Under the pieces are notes generated by a model. It was not told the DNA's origin. It did no database searches and saw only the letters and a list, made by a program, of their open reading frames with translations. Source: Durusdinium trenchii (Eukaryota > Sar > Dinophyceae > Suessiales > Symbiodiniaceae). Taken from it: a stretch of 64,000 nt of DNA. Location: positions 250,717 through 314,716 of the forward strand of contig CAXAMN010029116.1 of NCBI GenBank assembly GCA_963970005.1, read 5' to 3'. A program made the position numbers and the translations under genes. Positions 23,119-32,157 of this stretch are shown one piece after another (position 1 is the first letter of the stretch; each line of letters begins with the position of its first letter).

Positions 23119-24763
23119 GGTCGCCGCGTTCGGCGCTTTTTTCAAAAACCGGTGGCAGGCGTGATAGTTATGCCCCTTTTGGACATATAGATTCACGAGT
23201 TCGGCCGCAGCAGCGTCAGCGCTGGAGGGTGGAAATGTGTATTTTCGAATGGTGTGGAGTCGTGATTGGAGGCCTGATAGAGCCAAGCGCTGGCTCCCGG
23301 CGGTGGTGGAATCCCGGATTTTCCAGGGTTGAGAAGGTTGCATGTAGGTGATGGTGCGTTGTGGGAGGTCGATGTTGAAACCGAGGAGATGAAAATCCTC
23401 CACCGGTTCGAGTTCCACAGGGTCGCCAAAGAAATTGTGGTGGATGAGGGTTTGGATAGCCGGGTGTTGAAGGAAATGTTCGTTGTGGACAATGAAGCGG
23501 TTGTCGACATAGCGATAGTAAGTAAAGTGGAGGTCTGTGTGTTGAAGGAGGTTGTTGTGGATCTGATGCCAGGAGTGCTCAATGAGGGTGATGGCAACGT
23601 TGCATAGGGCTGGAGAGAGCTGGGATCCAATCCCCGCCCCTCGGATTTGTTTGTAAGTATTGTTGCAAGCCCGGAAAATGCATGTGTTGAGGGCAAAAGC
23701 CACGATGGTGGTAATGTCGGAAGTCTGGATGGTGCGTTGGGTGGGGTGTTTCTGATGGTGTCTGCCAATGTGTGAGTGGTGGAAAGGATTGCCGGTGGCC
23801 TGGACATCCACCGTTAAGGTGTGTGTGTGTGGATTGCTGTTGTTGCCAGTGGTGGACGAGGGAGTGAACTGCGTCGATGAGTCGGTGCTGGGGAACGGAG
23901 TTGAAAAAGCCGACCAGGTCATCGTTGGTGGCGTGTAGTGAGATGTCTGGTGGGGTTTGGGTGAGGTAACTGTGAAAGTGGTGCCAAAGCTGGGGAATGG
24001 ACATTTGGCCTGGATGTTGAGGGTAGAGGTGTTGGAGGATGATGTCAAGGGCACGGCTGGTGATGCGTAGCAGGTTGCCACTGAGTGATTGGAAGTATGA
24101 AATGATTGTACGGCCTTTTTGCCAGTGCTTCTTCTCCTTGAGGTGGACAACACCGTAGGGTATGTTGAAGTCTTTTCGGAAGCCCCACTTGTAGCGAGTG
24201 CGCAGGATGGGGGGGACAGTGGCGGCCAGGTGGTCGTGGATGTTGGCGGCAGTGATGTAGGGAAGTGGTTCGAAAAGTTCGGGGGATTGCCAGGTGTTCA
24301 ATGCGCCAATGAAATATTGGCGAGGGCAAAACAGCCGAAGTTGTTGGAGCTCATGGTCGGCATGGTGGAGTAATGTGTGTTTGCCCAAATGTTCTTGGAG
24401 TTGGCGAAGCAGGCGAGCCGTAAAACGGGGTTGTTGCTTGAGGTGTGTGTTGTGAAGGCGCCATTGGTGCTCAAGGAATGGTTGTAAATGCTGAACGAGG
24501 GATGGTGGAAGCCCTTGTAGTTTGAGCCATTTTGTGTAGGCCGTCTTGAATATGAGGAAGTATCGAGCTTTGCTTGGGTAATAGGTGCTGTTCATGTTGG
24601 CGTTGAGAAAAATGCCGAGGTGTGTAGGGAGTTGGAGTTGGTCCAGTGTAAGGATGTAGTGGCCGTTGATGGCGGGGGTATCGGGATCCTGCAAGAGGGT
24701 GCGAAGGTAATCGCATGCACAGGGGAGGTCTGCTGGATCTGGTGGGGAGTGGAGGGTGTCCTC
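22978..24763 (-). pseudogene. Penelope-type reverse transcriptase (one frameshift)
   Basis: Directly after the TGA at 24764-24766 the same frame continues (CACDYLRTLLQDPDTPAING) with no ATG until NANMNSTYY, so this is not an independent start. RT motifs in order: KEKKHWQKGRTIISY, then NDDLVGFFNSVP (motif A). The frame then shifts at a CA-repeat near 23820-23832. GAGIGSQLSPALCN (motif B) follows, then YRYVDNRFIV (motif C, with Asn in place of the second Asp) and HLLGFNIDLPQRTITY. The end lies inside the terminal repeat. Loss of one CA unit would explain the shift. The copy as assembled would not make full-length RT without recoding. Confidence 0.75.
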
Positions 24764-25882
24764 TCATGTGCGGTGGTTATGCAGGTGGGAGCGGAGGGTT
24801 TTGTGGGCGGCTTCTCTCAGTCTGTGGGAGGGGAGGTGGAGGGGAATGGTGAACTGCTTGTGCTGCTGGATGGTAGTACGAAGCCACTGCTGGCAGTGCT
24901 TAGTGAAGTCGTCGTGGGCCAAGAAGGGCACTGTCAATGGGATGTTTTGTTTTGGCGGCGTGAGGTTGCGGTAGATCAGGGCTTTGTTGAGGATGTGGAG
25001 AGCTCGGCTGCGGCCAGGTTCTTCCAGGTTTGCGGCCATGCGCCGGATTGCATAGACTTCAAGGTCCGTGTGGCGGCCGCTTCGTAGCTCTTTGGCTGCT
25101 TCAAAGGAGGCTGCGGTGTGTTTGGTAAGGTTGCGAAGAAGTTGGAGGGCGTGATGCTTGGTGGAGGTGTAGAGGTGTGGTTCTCTGAGGGTGTACTGGC
25201 GTTGCCGAAGGCGTCTGAAAAGTCGTTTGTGGGTGGCTAATCTGGAGTAGAAGTGGGCTCTGTGTTTTGTGAACTGCCATCCCTGAGCTTTGAGCTTGAG
25301 GTGGTGGGAAATGAAAGGCCAGTTGAGCGGAGGCATCCAGTTTGCGATGTAGTGGCGCTCTTGGATCCAGGCTTGGTCATATGTGTCATGGGAGGTAAGT
25401 TGAATGGTGGTGTAGTGGTGGATGTTGTTGTGTGAATGCCAATAACGTAAGGAGAGTTCTGCAGAAATGGGAATGTTGTTTTGGAGTTGTTTGAGTTTGG
25501 CGCGGCGATTGTGCTCGCGGTGGGGGATGCCAATAGCTGTGGAGCCAACATAGAAGTGGCCATGCTGATGGTAGCAGCGTTGGGGCTGGTCGGGATTGAA
25601 GTGGAGCTTGATGTAGACTGACTTGGAGGAGAGGAAGTTGTGGTAGTGGTAGGTGTGGGGCAAAATGTGGAGCTGGCGGAGACGGTTGCGCCATTGTTGT
25701 GAGCGACGGGTGTTGGAAGGGTATGCGAAAAGGAGGGTGATATGGATAAGGCCGGTTGCAAAGATGGCCTCGGCACGGTCGATGTATTGGGTGCGGTGAA
25801 TGAGCATAGAGAGTGCTCGGTGCAAGTGGAAGAGTTGGGTGAGGTTGGTGTGGCTGGGTTGCTGCTGGGCAAGGATGGCGAG
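24764..25882 (-). CDS. GIY-YIG endonuclease part of the Penelope-like polyprotein
   Basis: The frame is open from the TGA at 25883 to the TGA at 24764. Its first ATG is at 25807. The N-terminal helix region is followed by the GIY-YIG domain: VYIKL, then GHFYVGST in the YIG position, HNRRAKLKQL with the conserved Arg, QERHYIANW with the metal-binding Glu, and PPLN at the end of the domain. A helical region of about 180 residues follows. Known of the family: this nuclease nicks target DNA to prime reverse transcription in Penelope-like elements. Here it precedes the RT, the 'permuted' order. The frame runs on into the RT after one TGA. Confidence 0.7.
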   Translation of the reverse strand, partial: LAILAQQQPSHTNLTQLFHLHRALSMLIHRTQYIDRAEAIFATGLIHITLLFAYPSNTRRSQQWRNRLRQLHILPHTYHYHNFLSSKSVYIKLHFNPDQPQRCYHQHGHFYVGSTAIGIPHREHNRRAKLKQLQNNIPISAELSLRYWHSHNNIHHYTTIQLTSHDTYDQAWIQERHYIANWMPPLNWPFISHHLKLKAQGWQFTKHRAHFYSRLATHKRLFRRLRQRQYTLREPHLYTSTKHHALQLLRNLTKHTAASFEAAKELRSGRHTDLEVYAIRRMAANLEEPGRSRALHILNKALIYRNLTPPKQNIPLTVPFLAHDDFTKHCQQWLRTTIQQHKQFTIPLHLPSHRLREAAHKTLRSHLHNHRT

Positions 25883-27135
25883 TCAGCAACCGATGGCTGC
25901 TCCAACACCTACCAGCTGTTGTAGGCTGCGAATGGGGAGTCGGTTGACCCGGTTGAGGGGTAGGCCATACTTTGTGGCTGCTTCTTTTAGCTGCTGCGTG
26001 GTGACTTTGCTTGTTTGCAGCAGACGGACGACGTCCTTGGCAGCTTCTTGGATGGTGGGGTCGAAAGTAGTGACCCATTGTTGGATCTCTGGGTGGTTCC
26101 AGCCTTCGGGGATATCGTCTTGCAGCGTGGGGTGTGGTGGTTGCAAGACGTCGGTGAGGGCTGGTGGTTTTGGTGGTGGTGGAGTGGGTGCGTGAGATGG
26201 GGCGGCTGGTGCGGAGGATCGGCTGGTGCTCTTGACTGGTGTGAGTGGGTTGCCCAGGTCTTGGAGTTTCTGACGTGCACGAGCCAGTTCGTCGTTGGTG
26301 GTTTTGAGGGCGCGTAGAGCGGTGCCTTCCGCAGGTGCTGGAGAGTGGGTTTGCAGTTGGTCGATAAGTAGTTTGATGAGGGGAGCGTGAAACGCTCGGG
26401 CATGGGTGGTTTTGTTGGGGATGTCTGTGCTCTGTTGGGTGTGGAGGGCCTCCGCGATGCCGTCAAGGTCAAGGCGCTTCTCACGGAGTTGTTGGAGAAA
26501 ATGGGTCACGAAGACCGACTCCGCTATGCTTCTGGTGGCAATAAAACCTGTGTATTTGCCGTTGCTCAGTGTACGGGCGGTGAACTCGGAGGTGCCGTGG
26601 TAAGCCAATTGCCACGGGAAAACTTCAAAGGTGGGGAGTCCTGCCACGCCTGCTTTTCGAGACCACTGGGTGGGTTGGATTGTACGATGTAGTTGGTGGC
26701 CGTGCAGCGTGTTGGAGTCCCAATGTTGCTCGGTTGGGTTCCAAGAGTCGGGAACAGGTGGTGTGGGGCTGTGTTGCCACGTGCGGTGGGTGGTGGCGGT
26801 GGGCTGCGTTGGAACGTCGATGGTGGTGGAGTGACGGGTTCGGCCGTAGGCAGGGGTGGCGGTGGCGGAGGTGGAAACTCCGGCTGTGAGGTGGATGCCT
26901 GTGGTGGGGGTGTATGCTGCGATGGCGGTGTGTACGGTGGAGTCACATACGGGTTGGAGTGGTGGACGTGGTGTGTACGAAGTGCGTGGGTGAGTGGGCC
27001 ATAGGTGCCTGTGGGGCTGTAGGCGTGGTGTGTGGTGGTGGGAGGAGAAGTTGTGGTATCCGGGTTGGTAAGCTGCTGATGATGTTGCTGCATCAAATAA
27101 TGATTCCAGTAGTATTGCTGCCACTGCGCGTCCAT
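25883..27135 (-). pseudogene. element gag-like frame upstream of GIY-YIG (frameshifted)
   Basis: The likely start is the ATG at 27135 (MDAQWQQYYWNHYLMQQHHQ), followed by a Pro-rich stretch. Near 26785-26802, in a GGTGG-rich run coding for poly-Pro, the convincing sequence moves to another frame. That frame continues with WNPTEQHWDSNTLHG and FEVFPWQLAYHGTSEFTART. It also has a coiled-coil-like stretch (ALRALKTTNDELARARQKLQ) and ends QQLKEAATKYGLPLNRVNRL...LVGVGAAIGC, which looks like a small SAP-like helix pair. It then meets a TGA at 25883-25885. The same frame continues without another stop into the endonuclease. A nucleic-acid binding or coat role is inference from position. Confidence 0.5.
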
Positions 27136-27634
27136 GGTGGCTGGGCGAAGTATCACTGGATCGTGGGCGAGGAGCACCGGTTGTTGATTTGAGCAAGCTG
27201 AACATGCGAGAACAGGTCTGGGAATGTCAAATGAGGGAGTAAGCAGTGCCAGTGGAGTACAGTGGCGTTAATACAGTCATCCTGTCAGAGACCAAGGCGC
27301 CAAAAGAGGAAAAAGAAAACCGGAAACAGCTGGGAAAACTGGAAAACCGCAGAAAACAAAAGAGGTTTTCCGTGTTGATCCAAATCCATGGTTAGTGTCT
27401 GACTGTCCACTGAAACGCACCGTTTTTTCGTTGTGCGAAGTGAAACCGAGCGTGTTGGTCTGCGGAGTAAGCTGAGCCGATGTCCGAAGATGATGGTGGA
27501 CATGTTTGTAGAAGGCGGTGGTAAAACCAGGCCTACGCATGAAAACTACGGAGGGAGTATGGGTAGGAAAAGTTATTGTATGAATCATCCTCGGTGAAAT
27601 CATGACAGGCGCCTCAGAAGCTGCAGCTGCTTGA

Positions 27635-28471
27635 TCACTGGTTGTCTGCATGCCACGGGTCTGTAGCGGGGTCATAGTTCTGGTGTGATAGTGGCAGGGG
27701 GCGCCCCTGCGTGTCCACCCTTGTCGTAGAGGGGTGGAGCATGACCACTGGGGGTGGTGGACCCAAGTCGGAGGAACCAGCCTGTGGTGGGATGAATGGG
27801 GTGCGTTGCTGTGTTGGAAGGGGATAATGTGCTGGCCACGGGTGCGTGGGTGAGGGAGAGACTGTTGGTGGTGCCACTGATGGTGTAGGCGTGTAAGATC
27901 CGCCTTGGAAGCACGGCCAGCCAGTTGCCGGGGGCACAGGCTGAAGGGGTTCGGTGGTAGCATGATGTTGTAGGGCTTGGGATAGTGATGGTGGAGGTCG
28001 CTTTGGAAGCGGGTGGACTGTAGCTGTGGAATGGCGGTTGATGCCGGAGGCGCTGCTTTGGGGGGTCTGGGAACCGGTGCGTGGATCCGGCTGGCGGGTG
28101 CGGGTGGGGGTAGTGGTGCGAGGAGGTGTCTTGGAGCGCTTGTTGCGCGGTGTGCCGCCGATGGGGGATGGAAAGGTCGGTGGAGTGTGGGGCTGTTCCG
28201 GCAAGGTGACAGTGGGTGTGGGGATGAGGTTGACGTATTGCCATCGATCGTGTGGTTGTTTGTTGGTGGCTGATGTGGGATTGGGTGATGCTGTGGGGAA
28301 AGTACTGCTGGCTGTGGGAAGGGAGGTAGCCGATTGGTTAGTGTCTGCTGTGGGTATGAGGCCGGCAAAAGAAGGAAGCTGGACGACGGCGTGGATGTCC
28401 GTCTGGATGTGACGGTGATGGGTGGCTGCTCGAGGGGTTGCTCGAGGAGTGGTCTGTTGGGATTCGTGCAT
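27635..28471 (-). CDS. element ORF7: Pro/Thr-rich protein with NLS-like patch
   Basis: 278 codons from ATG, almost all Pro, Thr, Ser, His and Gln. A short ordered piece (DRWQYVNLIPTPTVTLPEQP) precedes a basic patch, PRNKRSKTPPR, that would serve as a nuclear localisation signal. It ends PLSHQNYDPATDPWHADNQ. Longer overlapping open frames on the same strand (27277-28536, 28338-29411) are probably by-products of the G-poor sense strand. I chose this frame because it fits between its neighbours without overlap and has the basic patch. Confidence 0.45.
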   Translation of the reverse strand: MHESQQTTPRATPRAATHHRHIQTDIHAVVQLPSFAGLIPTADTNQSATSLPTASSTFPTASPNPTSATNKQPHDRWQYVNLIPTPTVTLPEQPHTPPTFPSPIGGTPRNKRSKTPPRTTTPTRTRQPDPRTGSQTPQSSASGINRHSTATVHPLPKRPPPSLSQALQHHATTEPLQPVPPATGWPCFQGGSYTPTPSVAPPTVSPSPTHPWPAHYPLPTQQRTPFIPPQAGSSDLGPPPPVVMLHPSTTRVDTQGRPLPLSHQNYDPATDPWHADNQ

Positions 28472-28650
28472 GAGAAGTGGTGGAAGTGGGTTGGCCAGAA
28501 TGGATTCCGAAAATGGAGGAGTTTGAGTGGCGACATCTTGCAGAGTGGTAGCCCTGGCCGCGGCGGTGGGAATTGGGTAGAAGCGAAGAGGTGAGGTGGA
28601 ACTGGGGGGAGGATCTGTCTCTGTGTGTGTTGATGTGGAGGTCGGTGCGG

Positions 28651-29103
28651 TTAGGTTGGGATCCAGGAAGTATGCTGCTGGGGGAAAACGAGCCGAGCCA
28701 TGGTGTCAATGGCATTGAGAGCCAAGCGCGTGTGGCTCTGGATGCGTTGTACGTTGTTGTGGTAAATGGCAATGAGCCGCTGGACGGGTGGTGGAAGTGT
28801 GTCAGTGAGAGGTTGATGTCCGATAGGGGTGTCAGTAAGGGCGTTGAGGCTGTCCAGGTGTTGGTGAAGAACGAATCTGTGGACATGAAGGTCAGTGAGG
28901 GTGTATACTTCGGCCCAAAACGATTGGTCTGCCGAGATGTTGGTGGTGGCTGATGGTGCAGGCTGTGAGGGTGTGTGAACTGGATTGGGTTGAGGCTGCA
29001 GCGGGGAAGGTGGATCGTGCACTGGTGGAGGTAGTTCCTCCGGATCTTCATTGAAGAGAAATAGAACCTCAGACTGCTCATCATAGTCGGCGTTGCTCTC
29101 CAT
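28651..29103 (-). CDS. element ORF6: small acidic and helical protein
   Basis: 150 codons from the ATG at 29103 (MESNADYDEQSEVLFLFNED). An acidic start is followed by a Pro-rich stretch and a helical core (FWAEVYTLTDLHVHRFVLHQ, VQRLIAIYHNNVQRIQSHTR, LALNAIDTMARLVF). The order of helices around a Pro-containing turn is like the cores of ORF3 and ORF4, so it may be a third, more distant paralogue. Function unknown. Confidence 0.5.
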   Translation of the reverse strand: MESNADYDEQSEVLFLFNEDPEELPPPVHDPPSPLQPQPNPVHTPSQPAPSATTNISADQSFWAEVYTLTDLHVHRFVLHQHLDSLNALTDTPIGHQPLTDTLPPPVQRLIAIYHNNVQRIQSHTRLALNAIDTMARLVFPQQHTSWIPT

Positions 29104-29349
29104 TGACAGGTAAGAGTGGAGCCGGTGCACGGTTGGAGGTAACGATCACGAGTTTGAAAAACGGCTGCGGTCAAAAAGAAATCACTCTCCCAGTGGAACT
29201 GGGAAGGCAGTACGAGGTCTCGATCTAAGTGGATTGGGCATTGAAGACGGTCTAGATAAGGTCGAACAAGTGGAAAGTAAAAAAGCCCGAAAGGAGATTG
29301 CGTTCTTTTTGATTCTTCACACGCTGTGTGGGAATGGTGTGGGGTGAAA

Positions 29350-30189
29350 CTATGAGCTACTGTGGCGTGAGTTGAGCTCGGCCGCGGCTGCAGCTGCAGC
29401 TTGGCGCGCAATCCGCAGGATGGTCTGTTGTAGCGTGGCCGCTTGCTGTTCTGTTAGCGGCGCGTCTGGAATAGGAGGTACTGGTGGGAACACTGTGGTG
29501 GTGTTGGTGGTAGTGGTTGGGCGGAAGTGAGTTGGTGGTACAGGACGTGATGTGGCTGGTCGTCGAGTGGGATGTGCTGTGGGATTGAGGTAGTGTTTGA
29601 TGTCATTGGAAAAATTGAAGGGTAGAAGTTGGCCGTTCCGGTGGGGACGTGGAATGGTGACCTGTAAGGGGATGCGTGTAGGTGTTGCTGAATGTGGAGC
29701 ATGGTGCAATTGTGGGGTGCCCACCCAGGTGGTATTGATGGGTGGGTGCCCCGGACGTGCTTTGGGTAGAATGGGAACATTGGTGGTGAGGATGACAGGG
29801 TCCTCAGTGCTGGTGGAGGATGTGGTAGATGGTGGTGCCGGTGGGGCCGTGGGATGCGGAGGTATGGCTGTAGGCTGTGTTGGTGTTGGCTTGGGGTTTG
29901 TCTGTGGTGTGTTGCGTGTGGACAGGTTCCGGTAAGATGTGTGGGAAACAGGGGGGGCTTTTGCTGGTGGTGATGTAGATGTGGTGGAGGTTTTGCCCGG
30001 TACAGTGCTGACCGGAGGGCAAAGCATGGGAGTATGCTGTGGGGAATCTTCCTCCTTTTTCGTGAGTTCCAACTTGGTGTCGTTGGTAGATGATTCGACG
30101 GCTTCTGCCTTGGTGAGGTGTGGTGCCTCATCCTTCACTTCGATAGACTCTGTGGGAGTGCGATCCCAGTCAGGAGAGTCGTAATCCAT
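29350..30189 (-). CDS. element ORF5: acidic N-terminus, Pro/Thr-rich protein
   Basis: 279 codons from ATG. It begins MDYDSPDWDRTPTESIEVKD and is acidic for about 50 residues. It is then Pro/Thr/Ser-rich for 130 residues. It becomes more ordered at about residue 165-215 (PLQVTIPRPHRNGQLLPFNF, NDIKHYLNP) and ends in an Ala-rich helix (QQTILRIARQAAAAAAAE). Not recognised. The ATG closely follows the preceding ORF, as expected for a compact element. Confidence 0.55.
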   Translation of the reverse strand: MDYDSPDWDRTPTESIEVKDEAPHLTKAEAVESSTNDTKLELTKKEEDSPQHTPMLCPPVSTVPGKTSTTSTSPPAKAPPVSHTSYRNLSTRNTPQTNPKPTPTQPTAIPPHPTAPPAPPSTTSSTSTEDPVILTTNVPILPKARPGHPPINTTWVGTPQLHHAPHSATPTRIPLQVTIPRPHRNGQLLPFNFSNDIKHYLNPTAHPTRRPATSRPVPPTHFRPTTTTNTTTVFPPVPPIPDAPLTEQQAATLQQTILRIARQAAAAAAAELNSRHSSS

Positions 30190-30358
30190 GGGGAAGGCGA
30201 AGTGGGATGTAGGAAGCGGCCCGTCGAGAGTTCAAATGGCTGCGGAGATAAATGTGTGACTGCTGGGTAGTAAGATGGAGATAGTGTGAAGAAAACTAAA
30301 AGGACGGTTTTTTCTCTGAGCAAAGCGTAATGTGTGAGACTAAGCGTTGTCCGGCGCC

Positions 30359-31090
30359 TCAGGGGGAGGAGGACGGCGTGTCAGCAAGCAGGTGGTAAGC
30401 TGCTGAAGAGGTGGAACTGGAGTTGGAAGCCGTCCAAAGTGCTTGATGCAGGTGTCCGCGGTGGCCGGGAGCTGCAGAAGGTCTGTCTGGGATGGTCTGG
30501 TGTCGAGGGGTTGTGTGGTTCGGCTGTGAGAGTGTGGTGAGGGGAAGCCGGTCTCGAGAACGAGACCTGTCTCTGCAACTGAATCGGTGAATGAGCGGTG
30601 GTGTGTTGATGGGTGATGGTGTGGCTGGGTCACGTTGAAAGGTGGCTCCGGAGAGGAGGTTGGTTTGCTGTGGTGGGATGTCAAGGGTGGGGTCAATGCG
30701 GTAGTGGCCAGGGGAGCCTGGTGAGCCAGGAAGGAATTGCAGCCTGTTGAGTCCACGGCGGGCGTCGTGGGTGGTGTTGATCAAATGTCGCAGGGTGTTG
30801 CGTGTCTGCAGAAAAAGTCTGTAGGCTGGTGTATTGGTGAATGTAGACATTGGGGGGATGGGATCCTGTACAATGGGGTGATGTTGGAGATCCTCAACAA
30901 GTGAGGATATAGTGCTGATCATCCAGTGGAGCAGGAGTAATTCAGGTTGGTGTGTCACGGATGGAGCCAAGTATGGCATGGGATTGTTCGGTAAAGAGTA
31001 ACCGTGGTGTGGAGTGGGTGGGCCAGGGGATAAGGTAGTTGTCGCTGAAAAGGGAGGTTGTGGAGTTCGTAGATCATCACGGGGCAGCAT
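30359..31090 (-). CDS. element ORF4: helical protein, paralogue of ORF3
   Basis: 243 codons from ATG. A helical core (WMISTISSLVEDLQHHPIV, AYRLFLQTRNTLRHLINTTH, ARRGLNRLQFL) is followed by SPGHYRIDPT and by CRDRSRSRDRLPL. It clearly shares the core and the RSRSRD element with ORF3, with different linker sequence. The C-terminal 60 residues are low-complexity. Function unknown. Confidence 0.6.
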   Translation of the reverse strand: MLPRDDLRTPQPPFSATTTLSPGPPTPHHGYSLPNNPMPYLAPSVTHQPELLLLHWMISTISSLVEDLQHHPIVQDPIPPMSTFTNTPAYRLFLQTRNTLRHLINTTHDARRGLNRLQFLPGSPGSPGHYRIDPTLDIPPQQTNLLSGATFQRDPATPSPINTPPLIHRFSCRDRSRSRDRLPLTTLSQPNHTTPRHQTIPDRPSAAPGHRGHLHQALWTASNSSSTSSAAYHLLADTPSSSP

Positions 31091-31370
31091 GTCGTAGAAA
31101 GGACGGGCGGTTATGAAGAAGCAGTTCGGTCAAATGGCTGCGGAACATATGGTGGCATGCAAATGTGGAAAACCATCAACAGTGTGAGTGTGAAAAGTAG
31201 TAGTTCTGTTAGATGGCTGAGTTTTGCCGCTCGCCGAGAAAATCAGTGAGACTTGAAAAACAAACTGTAGCAGCAGCCGTGGGTATGGATGCCGTCTCAG
31301 AGTTGGCAAGTTGCGTAGCGGCTGCCATAGAGCCTGAGTTTGGATGTTGCTGCAGCGCTCGATGTTGTAG

Positions 31371-31979
31371 TTAGCCACTGCGGTGTGGGAGGTTGTCGCG
31401 GGACCGTGAACGTTCTCTGGTGTGAGTGGCAGTGCTGATGTTGGTGGCCGGGGTAGCTTGTGGTGGGGGACCTGTCCAATAAGAGTGTAGACGTTCTGCG
31501 TCTTGTGGTGGGGTACGTGGTGAGGGAGAGGGTGAACGGCTGGAGAGTCCGGGTGGTAGTGGAAAACCTGGCGGTATGTCGTGTAGAATGGCCAGGTTTC
31601 TGCTGGAGAGTGAGGCTGTGGGGTTGATGCGGTATTGTCCTGGGAGCCCTGGGCCGGTGGTAACGAATTGAAGGAGCCGACGAGCCTGGGAGAGGTTATC
31701 AATCAGGCGGTCCAGCAAGATCAGGTCACCGCGCATTCGGTAAAGGAGGTTGTATGCTCTCTGGTCCTGAAAATATGTCTGGCTTGGCATAGGTTCAGTG
31801 TGAAATGGGTGATGGCGGAGGTGTTGGTTGACCAGAAAAAGAAGGTCCAAGGAGCTGTTGAGGGATTGAAAGTCAGGCTGAGTGCTAATCGAAGGTTGGA
31901 GCCAGCTCGGAGGGCGCTGTGGGAGGTAATGTTCTGTGTCTGCGGTGTTGCCATGAGGGCGAGCGCGAGGATTGGCCAT
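31371..31979 (-). CDS. element ORF3: helical protein, paralogue of ORF4
   Basis: 202 codons from the ATG at 31979 (MANPRARPHG). A helical core contains SLDLLFLVNQHLRHHPF, then RAYNLLYRMRGDLILLDRLI and SQARRLLQFV, followed by LPGQYRINPT and a Ser/Pro-rich tail ending RERSRSRDNLP. ORF4 has the same order of motifs (AYRLFLQTRNTLRHLI, LQFLPGSPGSPGHYRIDPT, RSRSRDRLP). The two are probably a tandem duplication inside the element. Function unknown. Confidence 0.6.
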   Translation of the reverse strand: MANPRARPHGNTADTEHYLPQRPPSWLQPSISTQPDFQSLNSSLDLLFLVNQHLRHHPFHTEPMPSQTYFQDQRAYNLLYRMRGDLILLDRLIDNLSQARRLLQFVTTGPGLPGQYRINPTASLSSRNLAILHDIPPGFPLPPGLSSRSPSPSPRTPPQDAERLHSYWTGPPPQATPATNISTATHTRERSRSRDNLPHRSG

Positions 31980-32157
31980 GACAATTGGTGCAATAAAATG
32001 GCGCACAAAAGGCTGCGGAGCTGGAGTGAGCCTGAAAACTGAAAAACCGAAGTTGGGCAAACCTGGTGAAAGTAGACAGGACGTGAAAAACTAAATGTCA
32101 GTGCATGTCAGTGGATTTGTCCTGCGGCACGCCGTAGAGAAAGCTGGGTGAAACGGG

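Noticed and set aside
27277..29411. Long overlapping minus-strand frames (27277-28536, 28338-29411) as genes
   Set aside because: The sense strand is poor in G, so stop codons are rare in all three frames. These frames overlap better candidates and show only low-complexity sequence.
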